NCBI GenBank assembly: GCA_963575745.1
Contig: CAUYUJ010016885.1
Location: 134,001 to 198,000 of the forward strand
Direction: 5' to 3'
From: Prorocentrum cordatum
Lineage: Eukaryota > Sar > Dinophyceae > Prorocentrales > Prorocentraceae
DNA: 64,000 nt
Positions 1-11,205 of the stretch are shown here, one piece after another. The notes below the pieces were generated by a model. That model saw nothing but the letters and a program-made list of their open reading frames with translations. It was not told the origin of the DNA and did no database searches. Position 1 is the stretch's first letter. Every line of letters starts with the position of its first letter. Made by a program: the position numbers and the translations under genes.

Positions 1-149
1 AAGCACGCGCAAAGGCGCGCGGAGGCCGCCCTGAAGAAAGAGCATCTCACACCTCGACAAGCCCGCGGCTGCGGGCTGTCATGTCCGCAGCCACGGAGGC
101 CGAGGCTGCGTCGTCCAAGGCGCGTTTGCGCTTCAGGGGCGTCACGGCG

Positions 150-530
150 TGGGCGGAGTGGAGGGGTGGGAGGGGCACGAAACCTGATAAATCTCATGGT
201 ATCCGAATACTGTCCTCGCTCGGGCGGGGCCTCCCTGGAGGAGTGGGAGGGGCTCAGGCGGGGCCTCCCTGGAGGGGCGGGAGGGGCACGAAACCTGACA
301 ATTCACATGGTGTCAGAATACTGTCCTCGCGCGGGGCCTCCCTGGAGGGGTGGGAGGGGCACGAAACCTGATAAATCTCATGGTACCCGAATACTGTCCT
401 CGCTCAGGCGGGGCCTCCATGGAGGGATGGGAGGGGCACGGAACCTGATAAATCTCATGGTATCCGAATACTGTCCTCGCTTAGGCGGGGCCTCCCTGGA
501 GGGGTGGGAGGGGCACGAAACCAGATAAAT
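150..530. repeat. 77-bp tandem satellite, block A
   Basis: Imperfect head-to-tail units carry the marks GGGGCCTCCCTGGAGG, GGGCACGAAACCTGA and ATACTGTCCTCGCT. The same unit reappears at 1.44-2.75 kb, where successive ATACTGTCCTCGC marks are exactly 77 bp apart (2291, 2368, 2445). Open frames crossing it in several phases are by-products of the repeat. Confidence 0.9.
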
Positions 531-729
531 CCGCTGGCCCCCTTGTGGGGCCACCAGGCTGTAGGCCGAGGGTTCGCAGTTTCCTGTACAAGTTGCAGCT
601 TCCAGTTTCCACTGTTACAGTTCTGCTTCTTGCTGCTTACTGTTCCTTGTTGATGGAACGCGCGAGGGGGGGGAGGCCCAAACGGGCAGGTTTAGTACGC
701 CCTGAGCGTGTGCTCTGAATTGCTGGGGT
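530..729. other. Unique spacer between satellites
   Basis: Non-repetitive sequence between the 77-bp and 73-bp arrays. No gene is supported. Confidence 0.6.
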
Positions 730-1370
730 GGGTAAAAATTGACACCCCTCACGCAGATCGGCGGGGTCAGGGTCCAAAAACACATGGGATTTGCCACATG
801 GTTTAAATTTCGGTAGCACCCCTCACTCAGATCGGCGGAGTCAGGGTCCGAAAAACAATGGAATTTACAACATTTCTGAAATTCGGTGGCATCCCTCACG
901 CGGATCGACGGGGTCAGGGTCCAGAAACATATAGGATTTGCCACATTTCTGACATTCGGTGGCACCCCTCACGCAGATCGGCGGGGTCAGGGCCCAAAAA
1001 CACGCAGGATTTGCTACATTTCTGAAATTCGGTGGCACCCCTGACGCAGATCGGCGGGGTCAGGGTCCAAAAACACACGAGATTTACTACATTTCTGAAA
1101 TTCGGTGGCACCCCTCACGCAGATCGGCGGGGTCAGGGTCCAAAAACACATGGGATTCGCCGTATTGCTGAAAATCGATGGCACCCCTCACGCAGATCGG
1201 CGGGGTCAGGGTCCGAAAACTTAGGGGACTCTCAAAATTTCTGAAATCCAGTCGCATCCCTCACGAGGATCGACAGGGTCAGGGTCCAAAAACACTGAGG
1301 ATTTGCAATATTGTTTGAAATTCGGTGGCGCCCCTCACGCAGATCGGCAGGGTCCAGGTCCCACGGCGGC
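730..1370. repeat. 73-bp tandem satellite
   Basis: About nine units carry CAGATCGGCGGGGTCAGGG and a following CAAAAACAC and CTGAAATTCGGTGGC. The CAGATCG mark falls at 754, 828, 901, 974, 1047, 1120, 1193, 1266 and 1340, a nearly constant 73-74 bp. The array interrupts the 77-bp satellite and is unrelated to it except for a generally GC-rich, purine-biased top strand. Confidence 0.92.
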
Positions 1371-1434
1371 GCCCAGACCTCATGACTTAGCTTTTGCATC
1401 TCCCATTATCCAAGACAGGGGGCCGCCGGCATGG

Positions 1435-2745
1435 GGCGAAGCCCTTACGGATCTCATGGTATCCGAATACTGTCCTCGCTCAGGCGGGGTCTCCCTGGAG
1501 GGGTGGGAGGGGCTCAGTCGGGGCCTCCCTGGAGAGGTGGGAGGGGCACGAAACCTGACAAATCACATGGTGTCAGAATACTGTCCTCGCTCAGGCGGGG
1601 CCTCCCTGGAGGGGTGGGAGGGGCACGAAACCTGATAAATCTCATGGTATCCGAATACTCTCCGGGCCTCCCTGGAAGGGTGGGAGGGGCACGAAACCTC
1701 ATAAATCACATGGTCTCTGGATACTGTCCTCGCTCAGGCGGGGCCTCCCTGGACGGGTGGGAGGGGCACGAAACCTCATAAATCAAATGGTGACCGAATA
1801 CTTTCCTCGCTCAGGCGGGGCCTCCCTGGAGGGATGGGAGGGGCTCAGTCGGGGCCTCCCTGGAGGGGTGGGAGGGGCACGAAACCTGACAAATCACACC
1901 GAATACTGTCCTCGCTCAGGCGGGGCTTCCATGGAGGGGTGGGAGGGGCACGAAACCTGACAAATCACATGGTATCCGAATACTGTCCTCGCTCAGGCGG
2001 GGCCTCCCTGGAGGGGTGGGAGGGGCACGAAACATGATAAATCTTATGGTATCCGAATACTGTCCTCGCTTAGGCGGGGCCTCCCTGCAGGGGCGGGAGG
2101 GGCACGTCACCTGATAAATCTCATGGTATCCGAATACTGTCCTCGCTCGGGCGGGGCCTCCAAGGAGGGGTGGGAGGGGCACGAAACCTGATAAATCACA
2201 TGGTGACCGAATACTGTCCTCGCTCAGGCGGGGCCTCCCTGGACGGGTGGGAGGGGCGCGAAACCTCATAAATCACATGGTATCCGAATACTGTCCTCGC
2301 TCAGGCGGGGCCTCCCTGGACGGGTGGGAGGGGCACGAAACCTGACAAATCACATGGTATCCGAGTACTGTCCTCGCTCAGGCGGGGCCTCCCTGGAGGG
2401 GTGGGAAGGGCACGAAACCTGATAAATCTCATGGTATCCGAATACTGTCCTCGCTCAGGCGGGGTCTCCCTGGAGGGGTGGGAGGGGCGCGAAACCTGAC
2501 AAATCACATGGTATCCGAATACTGTCCTCGCTCAGGCGGGGCCTCCCTGGAGGGGTGGGAGGGGCACGAAACCTGACAAATCACATGGTATCCGAATACT
2601 GTCCTCGCTCAGGCAGGGCCTCCCTGGAGGAGTGGGAGGGGCACTGAAGCTGATAAACCACATGGTCTCCGGATACTGTCCTCGCTCAGGCGGGGCCTCC
2701 CTGGAGGGGTGGGAGGGGCACGAAACCTGATAAATCACATGGTCG
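1435..2745. repeat. 77-bp tandem satellite, block B
   Basis: About 17 units of the same 77-bp family as block A. Some units have internal deletions or partial duplication (for example near 1500-1530 and 1650-1680). The phase of block A is resumed after the 73-bp array, so the 73-bp array may have been inserted into a pre-existing 77-bp array. Confidence 0.92.
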
Positions 2746-2859
2746 GAGGTGAGGGGGTGAGATTGAAATGGAACGGAGAGCCCCCCTACTGGGAAATCGG
2801 TTCCGGTTTCGTGTTCGTGCGTGCCGTGCGTGCGGGCGAGGCGAGGAGGAGGAATAGAA

Positions 2860-2970
2860 TGAGAAGGGAGGGAGGGAGGGAGGGAGGGAAGGAGGGAGGG
2901 AGGGAGGGAAGGGAGGGAAGGGAAGGGAAGGGAAGGGAGGGAGGGAGGAGGAGGAGGAGAAGGGGGAGAG
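2860..2970. repeat. GGGA/GGAG purine microsatellite
   Basis: Tandem GGGA units grading into GGA; strictly purine on the plus strand. Confidence 0.9.
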
Positions 2971-3089
2971 AAATATGGGCGCCGCGGCGCCTGCGCCTGC
3001 AGGGACACGAGCGTGTCGCCCCTGACGCCGATCACCGCGCCGCGCTGGTGGTAGGGCACGAGCCAGATCAGCTGGCACTCGCCTGATGC

Positions 3090-3310
3090 GGAGCTCGCAG
3101 GAGCTTCGAGGATCGGGGACCGGGGATCGGGGGTCGAGGATCGAGGATCGAGGCTCGAAGCTCGGAGGAGGCTCGAGGAAGCTCGAGGATCGAGGATCGA
3201 GCTCGGAGGATCAAAAATCGAGGATCGGGGGTCGAGGATCGAGGATCGGAGGATCGAGCTCGGAGGAGGCTCGAGGATCGAGGATCGGGGGTCGAGGATC
3301 GAAGCTTTAC
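3090..3310. repeat. GAGGATC minisatellite
   Basis: Degenerate 7-bp units GAGGATC/GAGGCTC/GGGGATC over about 220 bp. No coding signal beyond Arg/Gly/Ser/Asp repeats in all frames. Confidence 0.85.
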
Positions 3311-4314
3311 ACGGTGGGATAGAAAAGGTTCGGAGGGACCTGAGAACACTCCATTCGGTGCATGCGGCGCTGTCGCTGAGTGGGCAGGCGGTGCCAGTGT
3401 CAGGCGTCGCTCATGGTACAAGGTAACCACTGCGGGCGATGCGTAGCTGCTGCATTGCGCGGTGCTCGATTCCAGGGGGTGGGCTCTCCTCTTTTGCATC
3501 ATCGGGCCCCCCCCCCCGTGGAACTCTGAAGAGCATCGAGTTCGAGGCGGCCAGGGGGAAAACGCCCCCAGGAGGCCGACAAAATCCAAAAATCTTCCCG
3601 AACCCAGAATCTCGAACCTCGCCCACCTTCCTGTTGGCCGGAACCACTGAAGGCCACCTCAGAACCCAGCCGGCTCCAAACCTCGAGGACCACAAGGAAG
3701 CGGAGAAGCCGGCCATCTGCGGAGGCACTGGCCGCAGAGCCTGCCGACGGCAGGTCGGGCCCGCCCCCCGCGCCGGGGCTCCGCTTCCAGCACTCCGGAA
3801 ACGCGGCTCGTGGCCTCGCGATAGGCTGTCGTCAAGCTCGTCGTCGAAGACACTGTCGGGCGTTGGCGGGACTGGGTTTAGTAGGTGGGATTTGGTTTAG
3901 TGACGCGTGCTGGGCGACGCCCCCCACCCCATTCCACTAACCGGAGCTGCCGCCACCCGATAAAAACACAAGTTACAATAGACCTGGTGTAGTGATTATG
4001 TGCTTTTTAGCTCGGAGCCCAATCAGTAACCGGCTCCCCTTACCCAGGGCCCTGGCTATATCCGACACTGGGGGGCGAGCACTTTGCCCGGTGAGGACTC
4101 GCGTTTTCAGGTTTCTTGCACGTGGCTTGAAATCCCAAATGGTAAAAGCGGCGGCCGGTGGAGAACGTGCACGGAAACGGTGGGGGCGAGGGCCTTGCAT
4201 GGAGATGCAGCGGGATCGACGCACTGGAAGGGCAGCGATGACGCCGCCAGAAACTCGTCCCGCCACAGCCTCACTCATCCCATCTGAGCGGGTTCCGGAA
4301 ATTTTGAATCACCT

Positions 4315-4316
<2 letters not shown>
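3311..4316. other. Non-coding stretch, no gene recognised
   Basis: GC-rich unique sequence. Open frames of up to about 180 codons exist on both strands, but none shows domain-like composition or agreement between frames. I see no gene here. Confidence 0.55.

Positions 4317-4360
<44 letters not shown>
4317..4360. repeat. (TA)n microsatellite
   Basis: About 20 TA dinucleotides following a short T-rich stretch. Confidence 0.95.
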
Positions 4361-4849
4361 GTTGTGGGCGGCCCGGATTATACTCATTCAGGACGGACGC
4401 TTCGTGAAAAGATAAGATTAAAAAACAAACGACATGCGGCGCACGATATACATTTTCATATCGGCACAGCGCATTGTAAAATCGCGGCCATAACCGGCGC
4501 TATGGGGGGAGAGAGGGGTGGACGGTACGGGGCATAACGCAACACCCACCCCACACGATGGTGCCAGCCAGAAGCGAAGGGAGGAGGCATGACGCAACAC
4601 CGGCCCACAGCACTGCGGCAGTGCAGTGCTAGGGGCGCACTGATGGGGGGGGAGGGGGCGTTACGTTATCGGGGGGGGGACGGAAGTAGGCATGACGCGC
4701 GTTATGATTCCGGAGGTAATCCCACCAGCCCTCTGGGCGCAGGTGGTCTAGCGCGTTTCCTTTTCCAACCCCCTCCCTTTCCCTTTTCGGAAGGTTTACC
4801 TCCCCCCCCTCCCTGCGTCTGGACGGGGGGGGGGCCCGATGTGTCAGAG

Positions 4850-5425
4850 CGTCTTTCTTGGCCCAAGATCGCTCCAGGAGGGCCCCAGAGACTCCAAGAT
4901 TGCCTCCAAGATGGCCCAAGATAGCGGTAGACGGGTCAAGATAGCCTCCGACACGCGTCCAAGAGGCCTCAAGACGACCCCAAGACGGTTTCAAGTGCCC
5001 TCCAAGGCCCCCCCCAAGAGGCCAAAATCCTTCAAAAACCTAAGGAACATCAATGTTGTTTGCCTTCTCGCTTTTTCGCCTCCGAAAGGCTCTTGAGGCC
5101 TCAAGATGGCCCCAAGATGGCCCAAGACAGCCCCAAGAGGGGCCCAAGAGAGCCGCAAGACGGCCCCAAGAGCGCCCAAGAGCGCTCCAAGAGCGGGCCA
5201 AGAGGGCCCCAAGACGGTATGTTTGAGCCTCCCAGGGGGGGGCAAGAATTAACGCCGCCCCCCTTTTTGATCAATGCGGCCTAAGACGGCCCCAGGAGGC
5301 CTCCCAGACCACGCCCAAGAGCCCCAAGAAGGCCCCCAGACCCCCCGAAAAAACCCCAAGAGGGCCCCAAGACGCCCCAAAAGAGCCCCAAGAAGACCTC
5401 TCATCGAAACACAATCGTAACTTGC
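4850..5425. repeat. GGCCCCAAGA-type repeat block 1
   Basis: Degenerate units of about 10-12 bp (GGCCCCAAGA, GGCCCAAGACG, GCCTCAAGATG). The block is interrupted at about 5,020-5,095 by an AT-richer core beginning GCCAAAATCC and ending with a CCTTCTCGCTTTTTCGCCTC-like pyrimidine tract. The same architecture recurs at 28.1-28.6, 29.1-29.6, 43.2-43.8 and 45.4-45.6 kb. Translation gives PQDGPKMA-like or GALLGPSWG-like peptides in every phase, a sign of repeat rather than gene. Confidence 0.85.
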
Positions 5426-5690
5426 ACGGATTCCCATCTTAAACGTCAATGCGGGAAGCTATGTGTGATGCTTGTGTTCTCGAAGACGGCTGCGCGACTG
5501 CATGCGTTCTGCCGCCCCTGATTCACCAACTCCCCTGCTGATCGTTTCTGGATGGGCTGGCGGGGATACGCGAAGCGTCAAGAATTATTCCGACGGTAAG
5601 ACCCCAAACGACGAATCTGTCTAGCTTGCCCCATCGAGTTCTTCTTATCGCCCTGGCGGAAGGCCATCTATCGGCCTATGTTTCGCCAGC
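5426..5690. other. Unique non-coding stretch
   Basis: Nothing recognised on either strand. Confidence 0.5.
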
Positions 5691-5691
5691 C

Positions 5692-5925
5692 CCTCCTCCT
5701 CGTCATCTTCGCTCCTCGTTCCCTCGTCTTTTCCTCCCCCCTCCTCCTCCTTTTCCTCCTCCTCCTCCTCCTCCTCCTCCTCCTCCTCTCCTCGCCCCCC
5801 TTGTCCTCCTCCTCCTCCTCCTCCTCCTCCTCCTCCTCCTCCTCCTCCTCCTCCTCCTCCTCCTCCTCATATTCCTCCTCCCCCTCCTCCTCCTCCCCCC
5901 CAAACCCTCCTCGCAACCCTCCTCT
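5692..5925. repeat. (CTC)n microsatellite
   Basis: CTC/TCC trinucleotide tract with scattered interruptions. The predicted poly-Leu/poly-Ser or poly-Glu/poly-Arg proteins are artefacts of it. Confidence 0.95.
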
Positions 5926-5934
5926 TTTTGTTGT

Positions 5935-5960
5935 TATCTCTCTCTCTCTCTAAAGATCCT

Positions 5961-6032
<72 letters not shown>

Positions 6033-6073
6033 TCTATCCCTCTTTCTTATTGTTCTCTCTCTCTCTCTCTCTC

Positions 6074-6163
<90 letters not shown>

Positions 6164-6164
6164 C

Positions 6165-6251
<87 letters not shown>

Positions 6252-6252
6252 T
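5935..6252. repeat. (TC)n microsatellite
   Basis: About 300 bp of CT dinucleotide repeat with rare interruptions, directly following the CTC tract. Confidence 0.97.
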
Positions 6253-6493
6253 ATCCTCCCCCCGCCTGTTCTCCGCGCGCACCTCCGCCGCCTCGCGGCC
6301 GGGGCAACTCGATTTTCTTCGGCGCTGGCGCCGCCGCGGCCGGCACGGGCGCGTTATCCGACGGATGGCTGCGTCGCGGAGCCGCCAGGGCAACCCTTCG
6401 AGCCAGCACGTTGGGACAACCCCGCGAGCCGCAGAAACGCGAGAGCACGCCGCTGCGATCAACCCGCAGGCACAGAGCTAGTCGCAGCCGCGC

Positions 6494-6860
6494 TCAGGCG
6501 GGAGGCAGCACGAAGTCCAGCTCTGCCGCGAGCTGCTCCGCCTCAGCCCTTGAGCCCACCGCTCTCCTGTCGAAAACTCCTCGAGCGTTTTCCGCAGGGA
6601 CGCTGGCGGGCGCCGGCGGCCCGCGCCCCAGGAACTCTCGCGCGGGCGGCCGCAGTATCAGCATGTTCCGCATGCACGTGGCGCGGGAGAACATGACGTA
6701 GAGGTGCAGCCACCACTGCTCGTCCGACATGCCCGTGCGACCAACGTCCTCATGCCTGGCGCAGACGATGGTGACGCCCTTGCGCAGCATCTGACCCTGC
6801 GACAGCGTGGAGGTCAGGTCAGGTAGGACGCGTGCGTCAGGGCGAACCCCGAGCGGAGCA
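6494..6860 (-). pseudogene. Helicase C-terminal exon remnant
   Basis: The minus-strand frame ends with a stop at 6494. Its C-terminal half contains MFSRATCMRNMLILRPPARE preceded by WWLHLYV, which resembles superfamily-1 helicase motif VI (YVALSRA followed by a hydrophobic strand). Upstream in the frame, QGQMLRKGVTIVCARHEDVG could be an earlier helicase strand. Nothing helicase-like continues further upstream: the preceding sequence is a CTC microsatellite, so this is either one exon of an intron-split gene or a truncated copy. It differs from the Helitron helicase motif VI at about 30.8 kb (VAISRTRRADDLIIT), so it is not a recent copy of that element. The exon start is uncertain; residues before about 6,855 look non-conserved. 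Confidence 0.45.
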
Positions 6861-7009
6861 CGACGTGCGGCCCCGAGCTCTGCCACGTGAACTCCTGCTC
6901 GCTGGGTCTGAACATAAACGATCGACCGCCGGCCCCGGCTGGCCCGGCGACCCCGCCGTCGCATCCGCCGCCGACGTCGTCGGCGTCGTCGTGGTCGTCG
7001 TCGTCGTTG

Positions 7010-7096
7010 TCCTCCTCCTCCTCCTCCTCCTCCTCCTCCTCCTCCTCCTCCTCCTCCTCCTCCTCCTCCTCCTCCTCCTCATCCTCCTCCTACTAG
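7010..7096. repeat. (CTC)n microsatellite
   Basis: Nearly perfect CTC run. Confidence 0.96.
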
Positions 7097-7149
7097 GTGT
7101 TCGGGCCTGTCGGAGTTTTGGTGAGGCCCCCACCGGGAGGGAGGGAGAG

Positions 7150-7193
7150 AGTGAAGACGACGATGACGACGGCGGCGGCGACGACGCAAACGC

Positions 7194-7266
<73 letters not shown>

Positions 7267-7268
7267 TA
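7150..7268. repeat. (GAC)n microsatellite
   Basis: GAC trinucleotide run. It would encode poly-Asp or poly-Arg/Thr, but no flanking gene is visible. Confidence 0.93.
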
Positions 7269-7439
7269 AATTCTGCCCCAGCCGCGCCCCAGGATGGGTC
7301 CGAGAGCCAATTCTTGATCGCAGGGATTTTCAATATCATCTGTGCCTCCATGTCTGTAAATCGCTCGCGAGAGCCCGCATCCCCTTCGGGGGACCCAACA
7401 ATGACGACGGCTACCCGCTCGAGCCCCAAAGTGACGACA

Positions 7440-8545
7440 GCTACGACAACCCGGAGACTCACTCCGATTCGAACATGGAGCTGCGGGCCCCACAGACGAG
7501 GGTCCCGCCTCACTCACGACGAGACTCCCGCCACGAGGAGACTCCCGCCTTCTGAAATAGACCTGAAGAGCCCAAAATCACGACAGTTACACGTATCCGA
7601 TGACCTGCTCGGATTACCGACATGAAGTACGGCCTCATAGGGAGAAGGTTCCCGCCTGAGACTTCCTCGCAATTCACTGATAGACGAGGCTCCCGCCTGA
7701 GACTTCCTCCAGTATCAAGCTTGAGGAGCCCAAAAATGAAGACAGGTACAAGCTTCCGATGACCCGCTCGAATTGCCAACATGAAGTGCGGGCCCCATTG
7801 GGAGGGGGTTCCCGCAAGAGACTTCCTCGCAAGAGACTTCCTCGCAAAACACTCACGCAAAAAGTTCCCGCCGGAGACTTCCTCCATGTTCAAGCCTGAG
7901 GAGCCCAAAACTGACAAATACAGGTTTGAGGATGACCCGCCTCGGATTCGAGCATGAAGTACGGGCCCCACAGGGAGGGGGCTCCCGCCTGAGACTTCCT
8001 TTCTCGATTCACTCACAGACGAGGCTCCCGCCTGAGACTTCCTCCATACTCAACCTTGAGGAGCCTAAAAGTGACGACACTTACAAGTTCCCGATGACCC
8101 GTTCGGATTACCAACCATGAAGTGGGGGCCCATAGGGAAGGGGCTCCCGCCAGAGACTTCCTCGCAATTCCCTCACAGACGAGGCTCCCGCCGGAGACTT
8201 CCTCCATATTCAAGCCTGTGGAACCCAAAAGTGACGACAGTTACACGTTTCCGATGACCTGCTCGGATTACCAACATGAAGCGCGGGCCCCGGATGGAGG
8301 GGGTTCCCGCCTGAGAATTCCTCGCACTTCACTCACAGACGAGGCTCCCGCCTGAGACTTCCTCCATATTCAAGCCTGAGGAGCCCAAAAAGGACGACAG
8401 TTACACGTTTGAGGATGACCCGGCTCGGATTCGAACATGGAGTGCGGGCCCAATGGGGAGGGGACTCCCGCCTGAGACTTCCTTGCAATTCACTTACACA
8501 CGAGGCTCCCGCTTGATACTTCCTCCGTTTTCAAGCCATGGAGTG
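7440..8545. repeat. About 160-bp tandem satellite
   Basis: Six to seven units are marked by GAGGAGCCCAAAA followed by GTGACGACAGTTACA and by GAGGCTCCCGCCTGAGACTT. The GCCCAAAA mark falls at about 7570, 7728, 7903, 8063, 8223 and 8383; the last three intervals are exactly 160 bp. Internal sub-repeats of TCCCGCCTGAGACTTCCT are also present. Confidence 0.88.
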
Positions 8546-8564
8546 GGTGATGACGCACTGATGA

Positions 8565-8572
8565 GTAAGTGA

Positions 8573-8611
<39 letters not shown>

Positions 8612-8863
8612 CTGAGGCTGATGCTGATGCTGCTGATGATAATAACAATAATTATAATATTATTAACAATAATAATAATCATAATAATAATAATAATAAT
8701 CATAAGAATAAGAATGATAATAATGATGATAATGATGATGATGGTGACTGAGTGATGATGAATGAATGAATGAAGGAATGAATGAATGAATGAATGAATG
8801 AGAGTGAGTGAGTGAGTATGATGCTGAGTGATGATTATGATGATGATGGTGATGATGATGATA

Positions 8864-8906
<43 letters not shown>

Positions 8907-9025
8907 GTGATCGAGTGATGATGACGGTGATGATGATGAGGATGAGGATGATCAGTGATGACGATGATGACGTTGATGATGGTCGATGACATACGGCGAC
9001 GACGATCGATGGTGATTATGATGAT
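8565..9025. repeat. (GAT)n/(AAT)n/(GAAT)n compound microsatellite
   Basis: GAT repeats pass into AAT, GAAT and back to GAT repeats. Poly-Met/poly-His/poly-Ile translations are artefacts. Confidence 0.95.
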
Positions 9026-9162
9026 GAGACGGGCTTAATGCGTGAGTGAGGCGGAAAGGCAAAGGCACAAAGCAAACAACAGTCCACGACCTTTCTTGGG
9101 GGTCGGCGGCAGAGGCGGCAGCCTTTACATCATCTCAAAACGGCCCTCTGGGGCTACACACC

Positions 9163-9252
9163 TCCTCCTCCTCCTCCTCCTCCTCCTCCTCCTCCTCCTC
9201 CTCCTCCTCCTCCTCCTCCTCCTCCTCCTCCTCCTCCTCCTCCTCCTCCTCA
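9163..9252. repeat. (CTC)n microsatellite
   Basis: Uninterrupted CTC run of about 90 bp. Confidence 0.97.
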
Positions 9253-9979
9253 CGAAGGCGCTCGCCCTGCGGACCCCCCCCCCCCAGTCCCGGCCCCCCT
9301 GTGCGCCCCTGCCCCCTGCAGCGGCGGCACTGCAGGGGGCGGCGTCGCTGGCCCCCGACGGGGTGCGGGCGGCCATGCGGCAACGCCGCGGAGCAGCGGC
9401 TCGCGCGTGACGTTTTGAGACTCGCGGGGGCCGACGGGCGAGGGCGAAGGAAGAACTCTGCCCGGGCCACGCGGCCGACGGCGGAGGGCAGTTTACCCAG
9501 TTTTGGCCAGGTCGGCGGAACTCGGGGCAACCCCCGAACCGCACCGAAGGCCCGCATATATAGAGACCTGCCGCGAGGGGAAAGAGGACGCCGAGGGGTC
9601 AGGGCGGAGGCGCACCCACCCAAGGAAGAACTTTCCGAGAGGTCACTGCAAAAGGTCTGTCTTTCCCGACCATCGGAGGTACGTAGCGAAAGACTCCGTG
9701 AGCCAGCGCTCTCCCGAGGCGCACGAAGTTGTTGCAATGCACAGCCTACTCCAAAACCTGAGCTCCATCTAGAACCACGAAAATACGCATGCCCAGCATC
9801 GGGAGCTAGGAAGCCAGCGTGCATGCCACACACTAAGACATGCCTGGCGAAGCGGCGACGGCAACTGAAGAGCAAGAACAAGCTCCAGAGACTGACCACG
9901 CGCTGTACCCGCCAAGGGCGCTGTACCTCCCCGTGTTTCTGCTTCTCTCAGTAGCTAGAACTCCTTTTGCGCACATCAC
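9253..9979. other. Non-coding stretch, no gene recognised
   Basis: GC-rich unique DNA. Long frames on both strands lack recognisable domains. Confidence 0.5.
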
Positions 9980-10317
9980 GTGGAACTTTGGACCAATCGG
10001 ACCGCTGGTCAGCGCTCACCTTACCGACACGGAACGACAAATAGGAGTCCACCATGCCATGGTCGAAACAGTAGGTAGTGCCCAAGCGTGTTCCCGACCA
10101 AAAACGTAACTACTGCGGTTGGCTGCGTCACCACAGGCGTGGTTGCCCACAGCGACAACGACACGGTTAGCCTTAGCTCTTCGTAAATATGCTCTGGGCG
10201 TGTTCGTACCGTTTTGTTTGTACTCGGCGTGTAAAACGTTCCCAACCATCCCGTGGTGTTGGGACCTCGTTTTGAAGAGACAGCGCCCCGCGTCTCCTTC
10301 TCTACTCTCATCCTTCA

Positions 10318-10490
10318 TTCTCCTCCTCCTCCTCCTCCTCGTCCCTCCTCCTCCTCTTCCTCCTCCTCCTCCTCCCTCCTCCTCCTCCGCCGCCTCGTCC
10401 TCCTCCTCCTCCTCCTCTTCCTCCTCCTCCTTCTCCTTCTCCTCCTCTTCCTCCTCCTCTTCCTCCTCCTCTTCCTCCTCCTCCTCCCTG
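10318..10490. repeat. (CTC)n microsatellite in left foldback arm
   Basis: CTC/CTT run of about 170 bp. Its inverted counterpart in the right arm (14,350-14,395) is much shorter, so this module has expanded or contracted since the arms diverged. Confidence 0.93.
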
Positions 10491-11205
10491 ATCTCATCCC
10501 TGCCTCTGCCCTCCGCATGTTCGTTTAGGCGTACCACCACACGCTTCATGGCCCCATCGGGAGTTTCACCGCATGCCCAAATACCAGCGCTCGCACGGCA
10601 CCACCGCGACCATTTCGGCACACCCCTCACAAGGATCGTTGCCCGGTAAGGGAACTCTACCGAAGAACCCCGTGGCTGCGTTCGCATGGCACCACCGCGC
10701 CCATGTCGGCACACCCCTCGCAAGCTCCGTGGTTCCACAAGAAGCCCCACCGAGGGCCCCAGTGGCTGCGCTGGCATGGTACCACCGCGCACGCATTGGC
10801 ACACCCCTCACAAGGACAGTGGCCCCGTAGGGCGCTCCACCGAAAGCCCAAATCCCAGGGTTCGCATGGCACCACCGCGCCCATGTCGGCACACCCCTCG
10901 CACGTTTCATGGCACCACAAGGATCTTCACCGCATGCCCCAATACCAGCACAGCGCTGGCATGGCACCACCGCACCCATGTCGGGATACCCGTCACGAAG
11001 ATCGTGGCCCCATAAGGATCTCCACCGAAGAACCCAATGGCTGCGTTCGCATGGCACCACCGCGCCCATGTCGGCACACTTCTCACCCCCACCGAAGGCC
11101 CAAATGCCAGCACTCGCATGGCACCACCCTCAGCCACTTCGGCACACCCCTCACAAGGATCGTGGCCGAATAGGGAGACCCACCGAGGGCCCCTGTGGCC
11201 GCGCC

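Noticed and set aside
730-2745. CRISPR-like regular repeats
   Set aside because: The whole 73/77-bp unit is conserved, with no unique spacers and no cas genes; the genome is eukaryotic in style. These are satellites.
3411-3900. Overlapping plus and minus frames of 100-150 codons
   Set aside because: No consistent frame, no motif and low-complexity neighbours.
5626-6701. Long Leu/Ser-rich or Glu/Arg-rich frames over CTC/TC repeats
   Set aside because: Microsatellite translation with no protein-like flanks.
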